DNA from: Pirellulaceae bacterium
GTDB lineage: Bacteria; Planctomycetota; Planctomycetia; Pirellulales; Pirellulaceae
Assembly: GCA_026004775.1 (NCBI GenBank)
Contig: BPJU01000003.1
Coordinates: forward strand, 410,141 to 474,140
Direction of reading: 5' to 3'
DNA length: 64,000 nucleotides
Part shown: positions 1 through 7,282 of the stretch, one piece after another
Numbering within the stretch: the stretch's first letter is position 1
Layout of the letters: each line of letters begins with the position of its first letter
Made by a program: the position numbers and the translations under genes
The notes under the pieces: generated by a model
What the model saw: only the letters and a program-made list of their open reading frames with translations
Told to the model about the DNA's origin: nothing
The model's database searches: none

Positions 1-858
1 GCTTTGGCTGGTCTGGCTGAGCAGTGGCAGGAGGAGGGGATTGCCATCGAGCGGTGGGGGCGTGCCGAACTCCAACAGCACGAACCAGCTCTGCTGGAAG
101 CTTGGGATGCGCATCGCCTGCGGGCCGTCTATCACGTTCCGGAGGAAGCTCAAGTCCGCAACCCGCGGCTTCTCCAGGCGCTGGCGGCCAGTTGCCAAGT
201 ACGCGGTGTGGCGCTGCTGGAGAAAGCCGGCGAAGGCCGATGGAGCACCCGCGGCGAGCGCGTCGACGCCTGGCAATGTGCCTACGGCACTGTCACGGCT
301 GCCACGTTCTGCGTAGCCGCCGGCGCCTGGAGCTATCGGCTGCTGGAGCAACTTGGAGTGACCACCGGTATCCTGCCGATCCGCGGCCAAATGGTGTTGT
401 TTGCCCTGGAGAAGCCTCTGATTCACCGAATCCTGAACGAAGGATCGCGGTATCTAGTACCTCGACAAGACGGCCTGTTGCTGGCCGGCTCGACCGAAGA
501 AGAGGCCGGCTACTGTAAGGAAACGACTCCAGAGGCTGTCGAACAACTGGCAAGCTTTGCGCGGCGGCTGTTGCCGCAACTGGCCGGCGTGCCGGTGGCA
601 CGAGCTTGGGCGGGATTGCGCCCGGGGAGTTTCGACGGGTTGCCCTACCTGGGGCAAGCCGGTCCCTGGGAAAACGTGTATGTTTGCGCCGGCCATTTCC
701 GCAGCGGCCTTTATTTGGCTCCGGCGACGGCCCAAGTCATGGCCGATTTGCTGCTGGGCCAAACGCCCCGCATCGACTTGGCACCGTTCAGCCTGAATCG
801 CGCCAGTTGCCGTTTGCGCTCCACCCGTTACGATACAGCCCATCACGGCAGCGGATAG
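1..858 (+). CDS. ThiO-like FAD-dependent amine/glycine oxidase (5' end outside window)
   Basis: The reading frame is open from base 1 to the TAG at 856-858, so the N-terminal FAD-binding Rossmann motif lies outside the window. The visible 285 residues match the C-terminal two thirds of the DAO/ThiO family: a substrate-domain strand (LPIRGQMVLF), a VPRQDGLLLAGSTEEEAGY block, then WAGLRPGSFDGLPYLG and CAGHFRSGLYLAPATA, which closes the flavin site in glycine oxidases. The family oxidises small amines or glycine to the imine with release of peroxide; in thiamin synthesis it supplies dehydroglycine. No thiamin gene is adjacent. The next genes are another flavoprotein and a radical SAM enzyme, so a role in a local, unidentified pathway is equally possible. 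The family call is firm; the substrate is not known. Confidence 0.8.
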   Translation, partial: ALAGLAEQWQEEGIAIERWGRAELQQHEPALLEAWDAHRLRAVYHVPEEAQVRNPRLLQALAASCQVRGVALLEKAGEGRWSTRGERVDAWQCAYGTVTAATFCVAAGAWSYRLLEQLGVTTGILPIRGQMVLFALEKPLIHRILNEGSRYLVPRQDGLLLAGSTEEEAGYCKETTPEAVEQLASFARRLLPQLAGVPVARAWAGLRPGSFDGLPYLGQAGPWENVYVCAGHFRSGLYLAPATAQVMADLLLGQTPRIDLAPFSLNRASCRLRSTRYDTAHHGSG

Positions 859-975
859 CTGCAAACGGCGTATCCCGGGTTGCTTCGAGCTACCGGTGGA
901 TGGTCGCTCCGTGGAACCTGCCAAGGACTGCCAACCAGTTGGACTGGCTCCCGCGTCATTGTTTCGGTAAGGATC

Positions 976-2304
976 ATGAAAACGAATGACCTTGATCTGG
1001 CGGTGGATCCTCCGGCCCGAATAGCCGTCATTGGCGCCGGGCCGATTGGCCTGGAGTCTGCTCTTTATGCTCGATTTCTCGGCTATTCGGTTTGTGTATT
1101 GGAAAAGGGTCGGGTAGCCGACCATGTGCGGCGCTGGGGGCACGTTCGGATGTTCAGCCCGTTTGCCATGAACCATTCGCCGCTGGGATTGGCGGCGCTG
1201 GAAGCCCAGAACACCCACTACCGGCCGCCCTCGCCCGACGCGTACCTCACCGGCGACCAATGGGCAGACGCCTATTTGATGCCGCTGGCCGAGAGCGACT
1301 TGCTGGCCGATTGCATCCGGGAACAGGCTCATGTGACGGATATTGCGCGCTTCGGTTGTACCAAAGGAGCATATTGGAACGACCCAGCCAGCCGCGCGGA
1401 GTTTCCCTTTCTGATACGTTATGAGGACCGTTCGGGAGAGGAGCAAACCGTCGAAGCTGACGTGGTGATCGATGCTTCGGGTGTTTATCATTGTCCCAAG
1501 TGGATCGGGCCAGGAGGCATGCCGGCCGCCGGAGAACGTCTCTGCCGGAGCCGGATCACTTACCATCTGCCGGATGTGGAAGGAACCGAGCGAGAAGCCT
1601 TCGCCGGGCAGCGCGTTCTGGTGGTCGGTTCGGGCTATTCCGCGGCGACGACCGTAGTAAGTTTGGCGAAACTGGCCGAGCAGGCACCAGGAACCGCCGT
1701 GGTGTGGCTCACCAGGCTGCGGCCGGGCCAACAGGAACCCATCCCGCGTTTCGCCCCGGATCCGCTGCCTGAGCGCGACGGGCTGGCCGAGGCAGCGAAC
1801 CGGATCGCACGCGGCCATCCGGCCGTCGAGCACCTACCCGGATGGTGGATCGAAACGGTTGCGTGGAACGACAATCATTTTCTCGTAACGTTAAAGGAAC
1901 CGTCGGATCAAGAGTCCTCCCACGATACGGCTGCACGAAAGGAGGTGCGCGCATTCGACAGGATCGTGGCCAATGTGGGCTATCGGCCCGATACCGGGTT
2001 GTTTCGCGAATTACACGTCCACCAGTGCTATGCTACCGAGGGCCCCATTCGCCTGGCAGCTCGATTGCTTGGTGAAAACACCACCGATTGCCTGGCGGTG
2101 GGAGCGGCTGGAGGCGAGGCATTGGTGACGACCGAGCCACATTTTTATATTGTTGGTTCGAAAAGTTACGGCCGGTTGTCACATTTTCTTTACCAAAACG
2201 GATTGAAACAGATTCGTGATATTTTTGCGATTATCGGAGGTAGAGCCGGCCTGGATTTATATAAGACGGTACAGCCGGCCAAGAAATCTACTACAGTATT
2301 ATGA
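976..2304 (+). CDS. FAD/NAD(P)-dependent oxidoreductase
   Basis: A 442-residue flavoprotein. An N-terminal dinucleotide fold (IAVIGAGPIGLESALYARF, about residues 16-35) binds FAD, and a second glycine-rich motif (VLVVGSGYSAATT, near residue 215) should bind NAD(P)H, as in CzcO/FMO-like and pyridine-nucleotide oxidoreductases. No redox-active CxxC is visible. I chose the ATG at 976 because it follows an AAGGA Shine-Dalgarno at the right spacing and begins just before the FAD motif; the frame is also open upstream to 880. It follows the ThiO-like gene in the same direction and precedes the radical SAM gene by 13 bases, so co-transcription is likely. The 3' end, from about 2130, is visibly more AT-rich than the rest. 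Substrate unknown. Confidence 0.8.
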   Translation: MKTNDLDLAVDPPARIAVIGAGPIGLESALYARFLGYSVCVLEKGRVADHVRRWGHVRMFSPFAMNHSPLGLAALEAQNTHYRPPSPDAYLTGDQWADAYLMPLAESDLLADCIREQAHVTDIARFGCTKGAYWNDPASRAEFPFLIRYEDRSGEEQTVEADVVIDASGVYHCPKWIGPGGMPAAGERLCRSRITYHLPDVEGTEREAFAGQRVLVVGSGYSAATTVVSLAKLAEQAPGTAVVWLTRLRPGQQEPIPRFAPDPLPERDGLAEAANRIARGHPAVEHLPGWWIETVAWNDNHFLVTLKEPSDQESSHDTAARKEVRAFDRIVANVGYRPDTGLFRELHVHQCYATEGPIRLAARLLGENTTDCLAVGAAGGEALVTTEPHFYIVGSKSYGRLSHFLYQNGLKQIRDIFAIIGGRAGLDLYKTVQPAKKSTTVL

Positions 2305-2317
2305 ACTCCTGATCCGT

Positions 2318-3259
2318 ATGAATGACTCACCTTCACCAGCACCCCTCTTGGAGCTCGATCACCTGGATCATCTTTGGATTCAGGTCGCCGGCACTCTGTG
2401 CAATTATCAATGCTATCACTGTTTTATAAGCTGCCATCCCAAAAATCATAATCTGGAAATGTTATCATTCGATGATGTAACCAGCGTTATACAGCAGGCG
2501 TTGGAACTGGGGGTGAAGGAGATTTATTTTACGGGTGGTGAGCCGTTCTTGCATCGCCGGATGGTTGATATCCTGGAATATACGTTGCAATATGCTCCGG
2601 CTACCGTGCTGACGAACGCTTCGGTGCTGCGTGAGGAGTGGCTGGAGAGGCTGGCTGAGGCGGAACGGCGGAGCGTTTACTCATTGGAGTTCCGCGTATC
2701 GCTGGATGGGTTCACCGAGCAGGAGAACGACGCCATCCGCGGGCCAGGGACGTTCCAGAGGACGATGGACGGGATCGAGAAGCTGGTGCGGTGGGGGTTC
2801 TTGCCGATTATTAGTGCCGTTCGGACCTGGCCGGTCGAAAAAGATCCGCAAGTAATTTCCGGTTTTTTGGGCTTGCTGCGCGAGCGAGGTTATCGGCGGC
2901 CGCGTCTGAAACTGCTGCCCACATTGCGCCTGGGAGCAGAGCGAGACCGCTCCGGCGATTATCGCCCCGACGAGCGGATCACGAGTGGGATGCTGGCGGA
3001 CTATCCGCTCGACCAGTTGGTCTGCCGCTCGGCGCGCGCCGTCACCAGCCGCGGAGTTTGTGTCTGTCCGATTCTGGTGGAAATGGCGGAGGCCTATCTG
3101 GGAAAGACGCTGCACGAAGCATTAGGACCCGCTCGATTGGGGCACGGAGCTTGTTGGACCTGCTACCAGTTCGGGGCGATCTGCAGTAATGCGGGGCGGT
3201 CGGAAGGGCAGGTATCGAACAGGTTTCCGGAGACGCGCGGATGGCACGATTGGCGTTGA
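2318..3259 (+). CDS. Radical SAM protein with C-terminal cysteine-rich (SPASM/Twitch-like) region
   Basis: A 313-residue radical SAM enzyme. The cluster-binding CxxxCxxC is CNYQCYHC, close to the N-terminus (around residues 28-35), followed by the GGE motif in FTGGEPFLHRR, which contacts the SAM amino group. The C-terminal 60 residues contain spaced cysteines (CRSARA, GVCVCP, GACWTCYQFGAICSN) that resemble an auxiliary iron-sulfur site of the SPASM/Twitch type. The ATG at 2318 fits the family start; an upstream in-frame start at 2216 would overlap the preceding gene. Its stop overlaps the start of the metallophosphoesterase gene by 19 bases, which indicates translational coupling. The first 300 bases are AT-rich relative to the neighbours. 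Substrate unknown; a modifying enzyme acting with the flavoproteins is an inference. Confidence 0.82.
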   Translation: MNDSPSPAPLLELDHLDHLWIQVAGTLCNYQCYHCFISCHPKNHNLEMLSFDDVTSVIQQALELGVKEIYFTGGEPFLHRRMVDILEYTLQYAPATVLTNASVLREEWLERLAEAERRSVYSLEFRVSLDGFTEQENDAIRGPGTFQRTMDGIEKLVRWGFLPIISAVRTWPVEKDPQVISGFLGLLRERGYRRPRLKLLPTLRLGAERDRSGDYRPDERITSGMLADYPLDQLVCRSARAVTSRGVCVCPILVEMAEAYLGKTLHEALGPARLGHGACWTCYQFGAICSNAGRSEGQVSNRFPETRGWHDWR

Positions 3260-4023
3260 TCGGCGGCGTATACAGCAATTACTTGGCGCTCGAGCAGGCA
3301 CTGCTGGATGCCCGACGCCGCTCGGTGGATGCCATCTACTGCTTGGGAGACTTGGGGGCGTTCGGCCCGCACCCGGATCGCGTATTCCCGCTGTTGTGGG
3401 ACTATCAAGTTCTTTGCATCCAGGGAAATTATGACGACTCTATTGCTCGTGGCTTGGATAACTGCCAGTGCGGTTATACCGACCCTCGCGACAATTACTT
3501 CGCTCAAATCAGTTACGACTACACACTGAGCCGCACTTCACCTCAATTTCGGCAGTGGATGGGACGATTGCCCAAACAGTTGCGGCTGGAGTGTGAAGGG
3601 TGGAGAGTACTGCTTTGTCACGGCAGTCCGCGGCGTGTCAACGAGTTTCTTTGGGAATCGACCACTTCGACCGCATTTCTGGAATGGCTGGCCGAGACCT
3701 ATTCTACAGATCTTATCGCGGTGACCCATACCGGCATCAAATGGAAGCGCCGACTAAAAGGCGACCGATGGTTCGTCAACGTAGGTGTGGTCGGCCGGCC
3801 GGAAAACGATGGCCAGCCCCATGTCTGGTACACGCTGCTGGACTTGGAGCCCAAACGGGCCGATATAAGGTTTATTCCGATTACGTACGATTTCCGCCGG
3901 CTGGCAGCAGAGATGCAGCAGGAAAAGTTGCCAGAAGAGTTCGTCGAAACGATCGTCACCGGCTGGTGGACCACCTGCCTGGAGATATTGCCCCAAAAAG
4001 AGCGGCGGCGCGGCAAGTGGTAA
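3241..4023 (+). CDS. Metallophosphoesterase-family protein with altered catalytic motifs
   Basis: A 260-residue protein with the layout of calcineurin-like phosphoesterases: an N-terminal strand, GDLGAFG, GNYDD, CHGSP and THTG in the expected order. However, the first metal-binding motif, normally DxH, reads GGVYSN (residues 8-13), and the usual GNHD reads GNYD, so two or three metal ligands are missing. The rest is well preserved, including a CGYTDPRDN segment, which argues for a functional subfamily rather than decay. Translation starts at ATG 3241 inside the end of the radical SAM gene, with CGGAGA upstream. It could be a one-metal enzyme, use other ligands, or have a binding or regulatory role. 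The strict linkage to the radical SAM gene suggests the same pathway. Confidence 0.75.
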   Translation: MARLALIGGVYSNYLALEQALLDARRRSVDAIYCLGDLGAFGPHPDRVFPLLWDYQVLCIQGNYDDSIARGLDNCQCGYTDPRDNYFAQISYDYTLSRTSPQFRQWMGRLPKQLRLECEGWRVLLCHGSPRRVNEFLWESTTSTAFLEWLAETYSTDLIAVTHTGIKWKRRLKGDRWFVNVGVVGRPENDGQPHVWYTLLDLEPKRADIRFIPITYDFRRLAAEMQQEKLPEEFVETIVTGWWTTCLEILPQKERRRGKW

Positions 4024-4142
4024 AAGCACGGTGCCCTTCCGCCGGCGGTCGGTGCAGCGGTGGCTAGTTGCTTTTCGACAGCTTCGCTATCCGGTATCAT
4101 GGAATGAGTCATGCAGCATCGTTCTTCGGTAAAGGTGCGGCC

Positions 4143-4916
4143 ATGAAACGAGATCGCCGGAATTTTGCGTGGTGGTGGCTGCCGGCGGCGGTCGGTGTCG
4201 TCCTCCTAGTGGTGACCGGTTTGTGGGCGAGCGCCGTGCAAGCCGCGGAATCAGTGGATGTGGAGTCACCCTCGATGCAAACACCGGCCCGCTGGGTCGA
4301 GCAGTTGCGATCGCCGCTGTTCCGCGAGCGCCAGGAGGCCATGCGGCGATTGGCTGAATTGGGTATTCCGGCTATCGGACTGCTGGAACAAGCTGCCCAA
4401 TCGTCGGATGCGGAGGTGCGAAGCCGAGCCTTGGCGGTACTGGAACGCCACTTGGGGTCGGAAAGTTCAGAGCTGCGGGAAACCGCTCGGTCGGCGCTAG
4501 AACGGTTGGCCGGGGGGTCTGGACCGGCGGCACGCGCCGCCTACGCCATCCTCAATCCCCCACCCGAGCCGTCGCCGGCGGACATCCAACGCCGGTTGCT
4601 CGCTCTGCAACTGGCTCAAATCGGCCGCGCCAATGGCGTGCCCGCTGTGATCCCGGTACAGATCGCTGCCAAAGCCGTCGTCAATCGATCTGTCTCCATC
4701 CAACAGGCCAACGGCCTGAAAATACGAATCCAACAGACGGGCGACCAAATCAAAATCGAGTGGACCGAACCCCAAACAAAAGACGGCCAACCCGTGACGC
4801 GGCAAGCAGAAGCCAAGAACGTTGAAGAACTCCAACAACAGCATCCGGAAGCCTATAAGATTTATCGCGAATACGCACCGCGGTTTGGTTTGCCGCTGCC
4901 AAAGAATCCGGGCTAA
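4143..4916 (+). CDS. Secreted HEAT-repeat protein
   Basis: A 257-residue protein starting at ATG 4143, which follows AAAGGTG and opens a clear signal sequence: basic MKRDRRN, then a hydrophobic stretch (LPAAVGVVLLVVTGLW) and an AVQAAE cleavage region. Residues about 45-140 form helical HEAT-like repeats (RWVEQLRSPLFRERQEAMRR, AEVRSRALAVLERHLG, ELRETARSALERLAGG), typical of protein-protein scaffolds. The C-terminal half has no motif I recognise; it carries an IKIRIQQTGDQIKIEWTE segment that looks like beta strands and a charged end. The upstream 119 bases separate it from the radical SAM cluster, and it converges with the following membrane protein gene. An exported scaffold or structural role is inferred; no partner can be named. 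Confidence 0.65.
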   Translation: MKRDRRNFAWWWLPAAVGVVLLVVTGLWASAVQAAESVDVESPSMQTPARWVEQLRSPLFRERQEAMRRLAELGIPAIGLLEQAAQSSDAEVRSRALAVLERHLGSESSELRETARSALERLAGGSGPAARAAYAILNPPPEPSPADIQRRLLALQLAQIGRANGVPAVIPVQIAAKAVVNRSVSIQQANGLKIRIQQTGDQIKIEWTEPQTKDGQPVTRQAEAKNVEELQQQHPEAYKIYREYAPRFGLPLPKNPG

Positions 4917-4992
4917 AGTTTCAAAATCCGCTCTGCCGAACTGCCAAAGCAGGCTTTCGCGAGCGGCTCTCCGAAGAATCTACCATAGCTCG

Positions 4993-6648
4993 TCAAAACC
5001 CCGGCTGTTCCGTCGGGACGTTCCCGCCGGATGACGGCAGTGGCTCGCGGCCACGCAGTGTGACCGCTTCAACCGGCTTTTGGATCCTCACCACGTGAAC
5101 CCGTCCAAAATGAAAAGCTGTTACCGACCAGGATTGGCCGTCAAGTTCTGCCGTCAACCAGGCCGTCAGCCGCTCTAAGAATTCCGGTTCACTTCGCGCA
5201 AGCAACCACAGGCGATCGGCTCGCTGCAAGCGTTCTCGAACAGCCCGATCGAGCTTGGGCTGCGGGCTGTTGTCAAGAAGAAAGATTTGGGCAGAACTCA
5301 ATCGTGAGCTGTAAAACGTACGAAGCGGGTAGCTCCAGTACGGCCACAACCCCGGGTTGGACGAGGGCACGTCCGGTAACTGCTCGGCTTCCAGCAGTCC
5401 CGATCGCAGCAGTAAAGGCTCGTCTGGCCGGTACTGCTTTTCCAAAAATGCCAATGCTTCACGCCAGCCTTCGTTGCGCCATACGCCTTGTCTGGCCAAG
5501 TGCACCCAAAGCGGAAGGTTCAAAAAAACGAGCACTCCCAGCAGCCCAGCCGCACTTAACCGGGCAGGCCACCGCACGTCGAGACGGTCAACCTGTAGCC
5601 CTAACTGGGCCAGAGCAAGCCAGGCAGCGGGGACTACTGCGATGAAGTATCGGGGAAGAAAAACGGGAATTACGTGAAGCTGCGCCAAAGCCCATGCGGC
5701 GACCACCGGCACCAGCCACAGGCAAAGGAAGTTCGGACTTGGAGCGGCCCGGGTATCGAGCGCACGGAACCTGGCGGCCAGCGCCGCAGCCCACGCTACC
5801 GCCACGGCGCCCAGATACCACCCCAGGTGCAGAGCATCGACAAGTTGCCAGATCGAAGAAGGCCTTTCCAACACAGCCCACTGGTCCCAGCGGCGTGCGA
5901 TCCAGGCAAGACTATCGAAAGACACGAAGGAAGTGGCTGTTATCGCCACGATCTCCAGCACGATCCATCGTGACCTTTGCGGAAACTCCGGTTTCCCCAA
6001 CGAAACCGCCAAAAGGCAGGCTGCTTCCCAGACCAGGTACCAGGCGGCGCTCCAATGGAGTTGGAGCATGGCGACTCCCGTCACGATCCACGCCAGGCCG
6101 GCCTTCCACGATCCGGACTTAGACCACCAGCCGACAAGTGCCCCGGCATGCCACACAGCCATAAGCAGCACCGCCGCATAGGGACGAGCCTCGGTGCCGA
6201 AAAAGATCATGTGGCTGTCGGCCACTGAGATCCCTGTAACGAGAAGTGCCCAACGGGAGCTGCCCACACGTTTCTCGACCAAACAGAAAACCGACACTGC
6301 AGCGGCAAGCGAAAAAGCTACGGAAGGACACCGAAGCAACCAGTCGTGTGGTCCGAAGAGTTGCACAAGTAACCATTCGATCGCGAAAAACCACGGTGTT
6401 TGGTTGCCCAATGCAGCCCGCTGCGGCAGTTCGTCCCACGGCCCGCCGGCCACCCAGGCGGTGTGGAGTTCGTCGATCCACAGACTTTCGCTTAACGCGG
6501 TCAGTCGCAGCATCAGGCCCAATAGAGCCAGCCCAAAAACGGCCAGCCATCGACGGCGAGAGTTCTCCGAGAGGCTCGTGACAGTCGCCGCTCCCCGAAA
6601 AAGCGATCCGCGAGAAGCCTCTTCGAATCTCCAGCCCTCGGTCGTCAT
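4993..6648 (-). CDS. GT-C family glycosyltransferase-like integral membrane protein (PMT/ArnT-like)
   Basis: About 551 residues with many hydrophobic helices. Just after the first membrane segment comes SLWIDELHTAWVAGG, the acidic external-loop signature of GT-C polyprenyl-phosphate sugar transferases (PMT, ArnT and related DUF2029-like proteins), followed by a loop with HDWLLRCPSVAFSL that is common in the PMT_2 domain. Such enzymes move sugars from lipid carriers to proteins or glycolipids on the outer face of the cytoplasmic membrane. The C-terminal roughly 150 residues are soluble. I placed the start at ATG 6648 (MTTEGWRFEE); a longer frame reaches 6738 but adds an unlikely leader. No good ribosome site is visible for either. 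It lies between the HEAT-repeat gene (convergent) and the tRNA. Donor and acceptor unknown. Confidence 0.72.
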   Translation of the reverse strand: MTTEGWRFEEASRGSLFRGAATVTSLSENSRRRWLAVFGLALLGLMLRLTALSESLWIDELHTAWVAGGPWDELPQRAALGNQTPWFFAIEWLLVQLFGPHDWLLRCPSVAFSLAAAVSVFCLVEKRVGSSRWALLVTGISVADSHMIFFGTEARPYAAVLLMAVWHAGALVGWWSKSGSWKAGLAWIVTGVAMLQLHWSAAWYLVWEAACLLAVSLGKPEFPQRSRWIVLEIVAITATSFVSFDSLAWIARRWDQWAVLERPSSIWQLVDALHLGWYLGAVAVAWAAALAARFRALDTRAAPSPNFLCLWLVPVVAAWALAQLHVIPVFLPRYFIAVVPAAWLALAQLGLQVDRLDVRWPARLSAAGLLGVLVFLNLPLWVHLARQGVWRNEGWREALAFLEKQYRPDEPLLLRSGLLEAEQLPDVPSSNPGLWPYWSYPLRTFYSSRLSSAQIFLLDNSPQPKLDRAVRERLQRADRLWLLARSEPEFLERLTAWLTAELDGQSWSVTAFHFGRVHVVRIQKPVEAVTLRGREPLPSSGGNVPTEQPGF

Positions 6649-6796
6649 TTCGCCGGTTCCGCAGCTATTGCATGGTGCCCACCTGGTAATCAGGACGGAA
6701 CGGATCGAGCGGACAAGGCAGGCAGGTTCAAGGAGCACTGCTGATTGGCAATTTCCCTACAGGCTCGATCGTCATCGCAAAAGCGACGCAAGCCAG

Positions 6797-6869
6797 TGGG
6801 ACCGGCAGGATTCGAACCTGCGACCAACCGATTATGAGTCGGCTGCTCTCACCGCTGAGCTACGGTCCC
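6797..6869 (-). tRNA. tRNA with CAT anticodon (tRNA-Ile2 or elongator Met)
   Basis: The reverse complement folds into a complete 73-nt cloverleaf: acceptor GGGACCG with CGGTCCC and discriminator A, D arm GCTCAGCGGTGAGAGC, anticodon stem GCCGA/TCGGT with loop CTCATAA, and T arm GCAGG-TTCGAAT-CCTGC. The anticodon is CAT. The GACTCATAATC core with a following TTGGTCGC resembles lysidine-modified tRNA-Ile2 (E. coli ileX type) more than elongator Met, but this cannot be settled without TilS-identity analysis. It is not an initiator: the G-C triplets at the base of the anticodon stem are absent. CCA is not encoded. Confidence 0.93.
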
Positions 6870-7282
6870 GGTGCCGGGCTTAATCCGGCACGCCGGTATA
6901 TGCAATGGTCCTAGACGTCATTATTACCACAACATGGCCTTCTGCGGAATTGCACCGGCCAGGTACCCCGGCGGCCGGGATGTGGACGCCCAGTTAGGCG
7001 GCTGGAGCCGACATTGCGTTGCGACCCGGTGATGGGGGGTGGAACGTCCAATCGCTGTCGACCGGCCAATTTTGGGTTGGCGCGAAACAGGAGACCGCGG
7101 ATCTTTTCCGTACCGGAAGTCGCCCCTTTTTACCCTGTGTAGCGGAAGTCGCTAGGCGGACGCGCTAGCGTCCGCCGCAAGACTTCCGTCGCCGGGTGAT
7201 ATTTATTCGTAGCGGTAGTCGCCAGGCGGCGGCTGGTACGTGACGGAGGGCCTACTGGATCCTCGGCTCAGGGCGCGGCCTG
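6870..7282. other. Non-coding interval between the tRNA gene and the deacylase
   Basis: These 413 bases hold no convincing reading frame. The left part is the region upstream of the tRNA on the minus strand and should contain its promoter, though no clear -35/-10 pair was found. The right part carries the palindromic element at 7142-7190 and two looser copies of its core (about 7113-7123 and 7212-7222). It is also the 3' flank of deacylase copy 1; the hairpin might stop transcription from that side, but no T-tract follows it. Confidence 0.6.
7142..7190. repeat. Nested palindromic element with CGGAAGTC arms
   Basis: The outer arms CGGAAGTC (7143-7150) and GACTTCCG (7181-7188) enclose a perfect inner hairpin, GGCGGACGC (7155-7163), loop GCTA, GCGTCCGCC (7168-7176). 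Related single cores occur at 7113 (CCGGAAGTCGCC) and 7212 (CGGTAGTCGCC). From memory, similar AGCGGAAGTCG palindromes recur between genes in planctomycete genomes; within this window only this cluster was noticed. Confidence 0.7.

Noticed and set aside
454-1833. 459-codon frame on the minus strand
   Set aside because: It is antisense to the ThiO-like and FAD oxidoreductase genes, which show clear family motifs; long antisense frames are expected in GC-rich DNA.
1-4023. Reading the first gene as part of a thiamin operon because of its ThiO likeness
   Set aside because: No thiS, thiG, thiE or TPP riboswitch is visible; the neighbours point to another pathway.
4917-4992. Possible terminator between the HEAT-repeat and glycosyltransferase genes (CCGCTC...GAGCGG)
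   Set aside because: The stem is six bases with a long loop and no T-tract on either strand.
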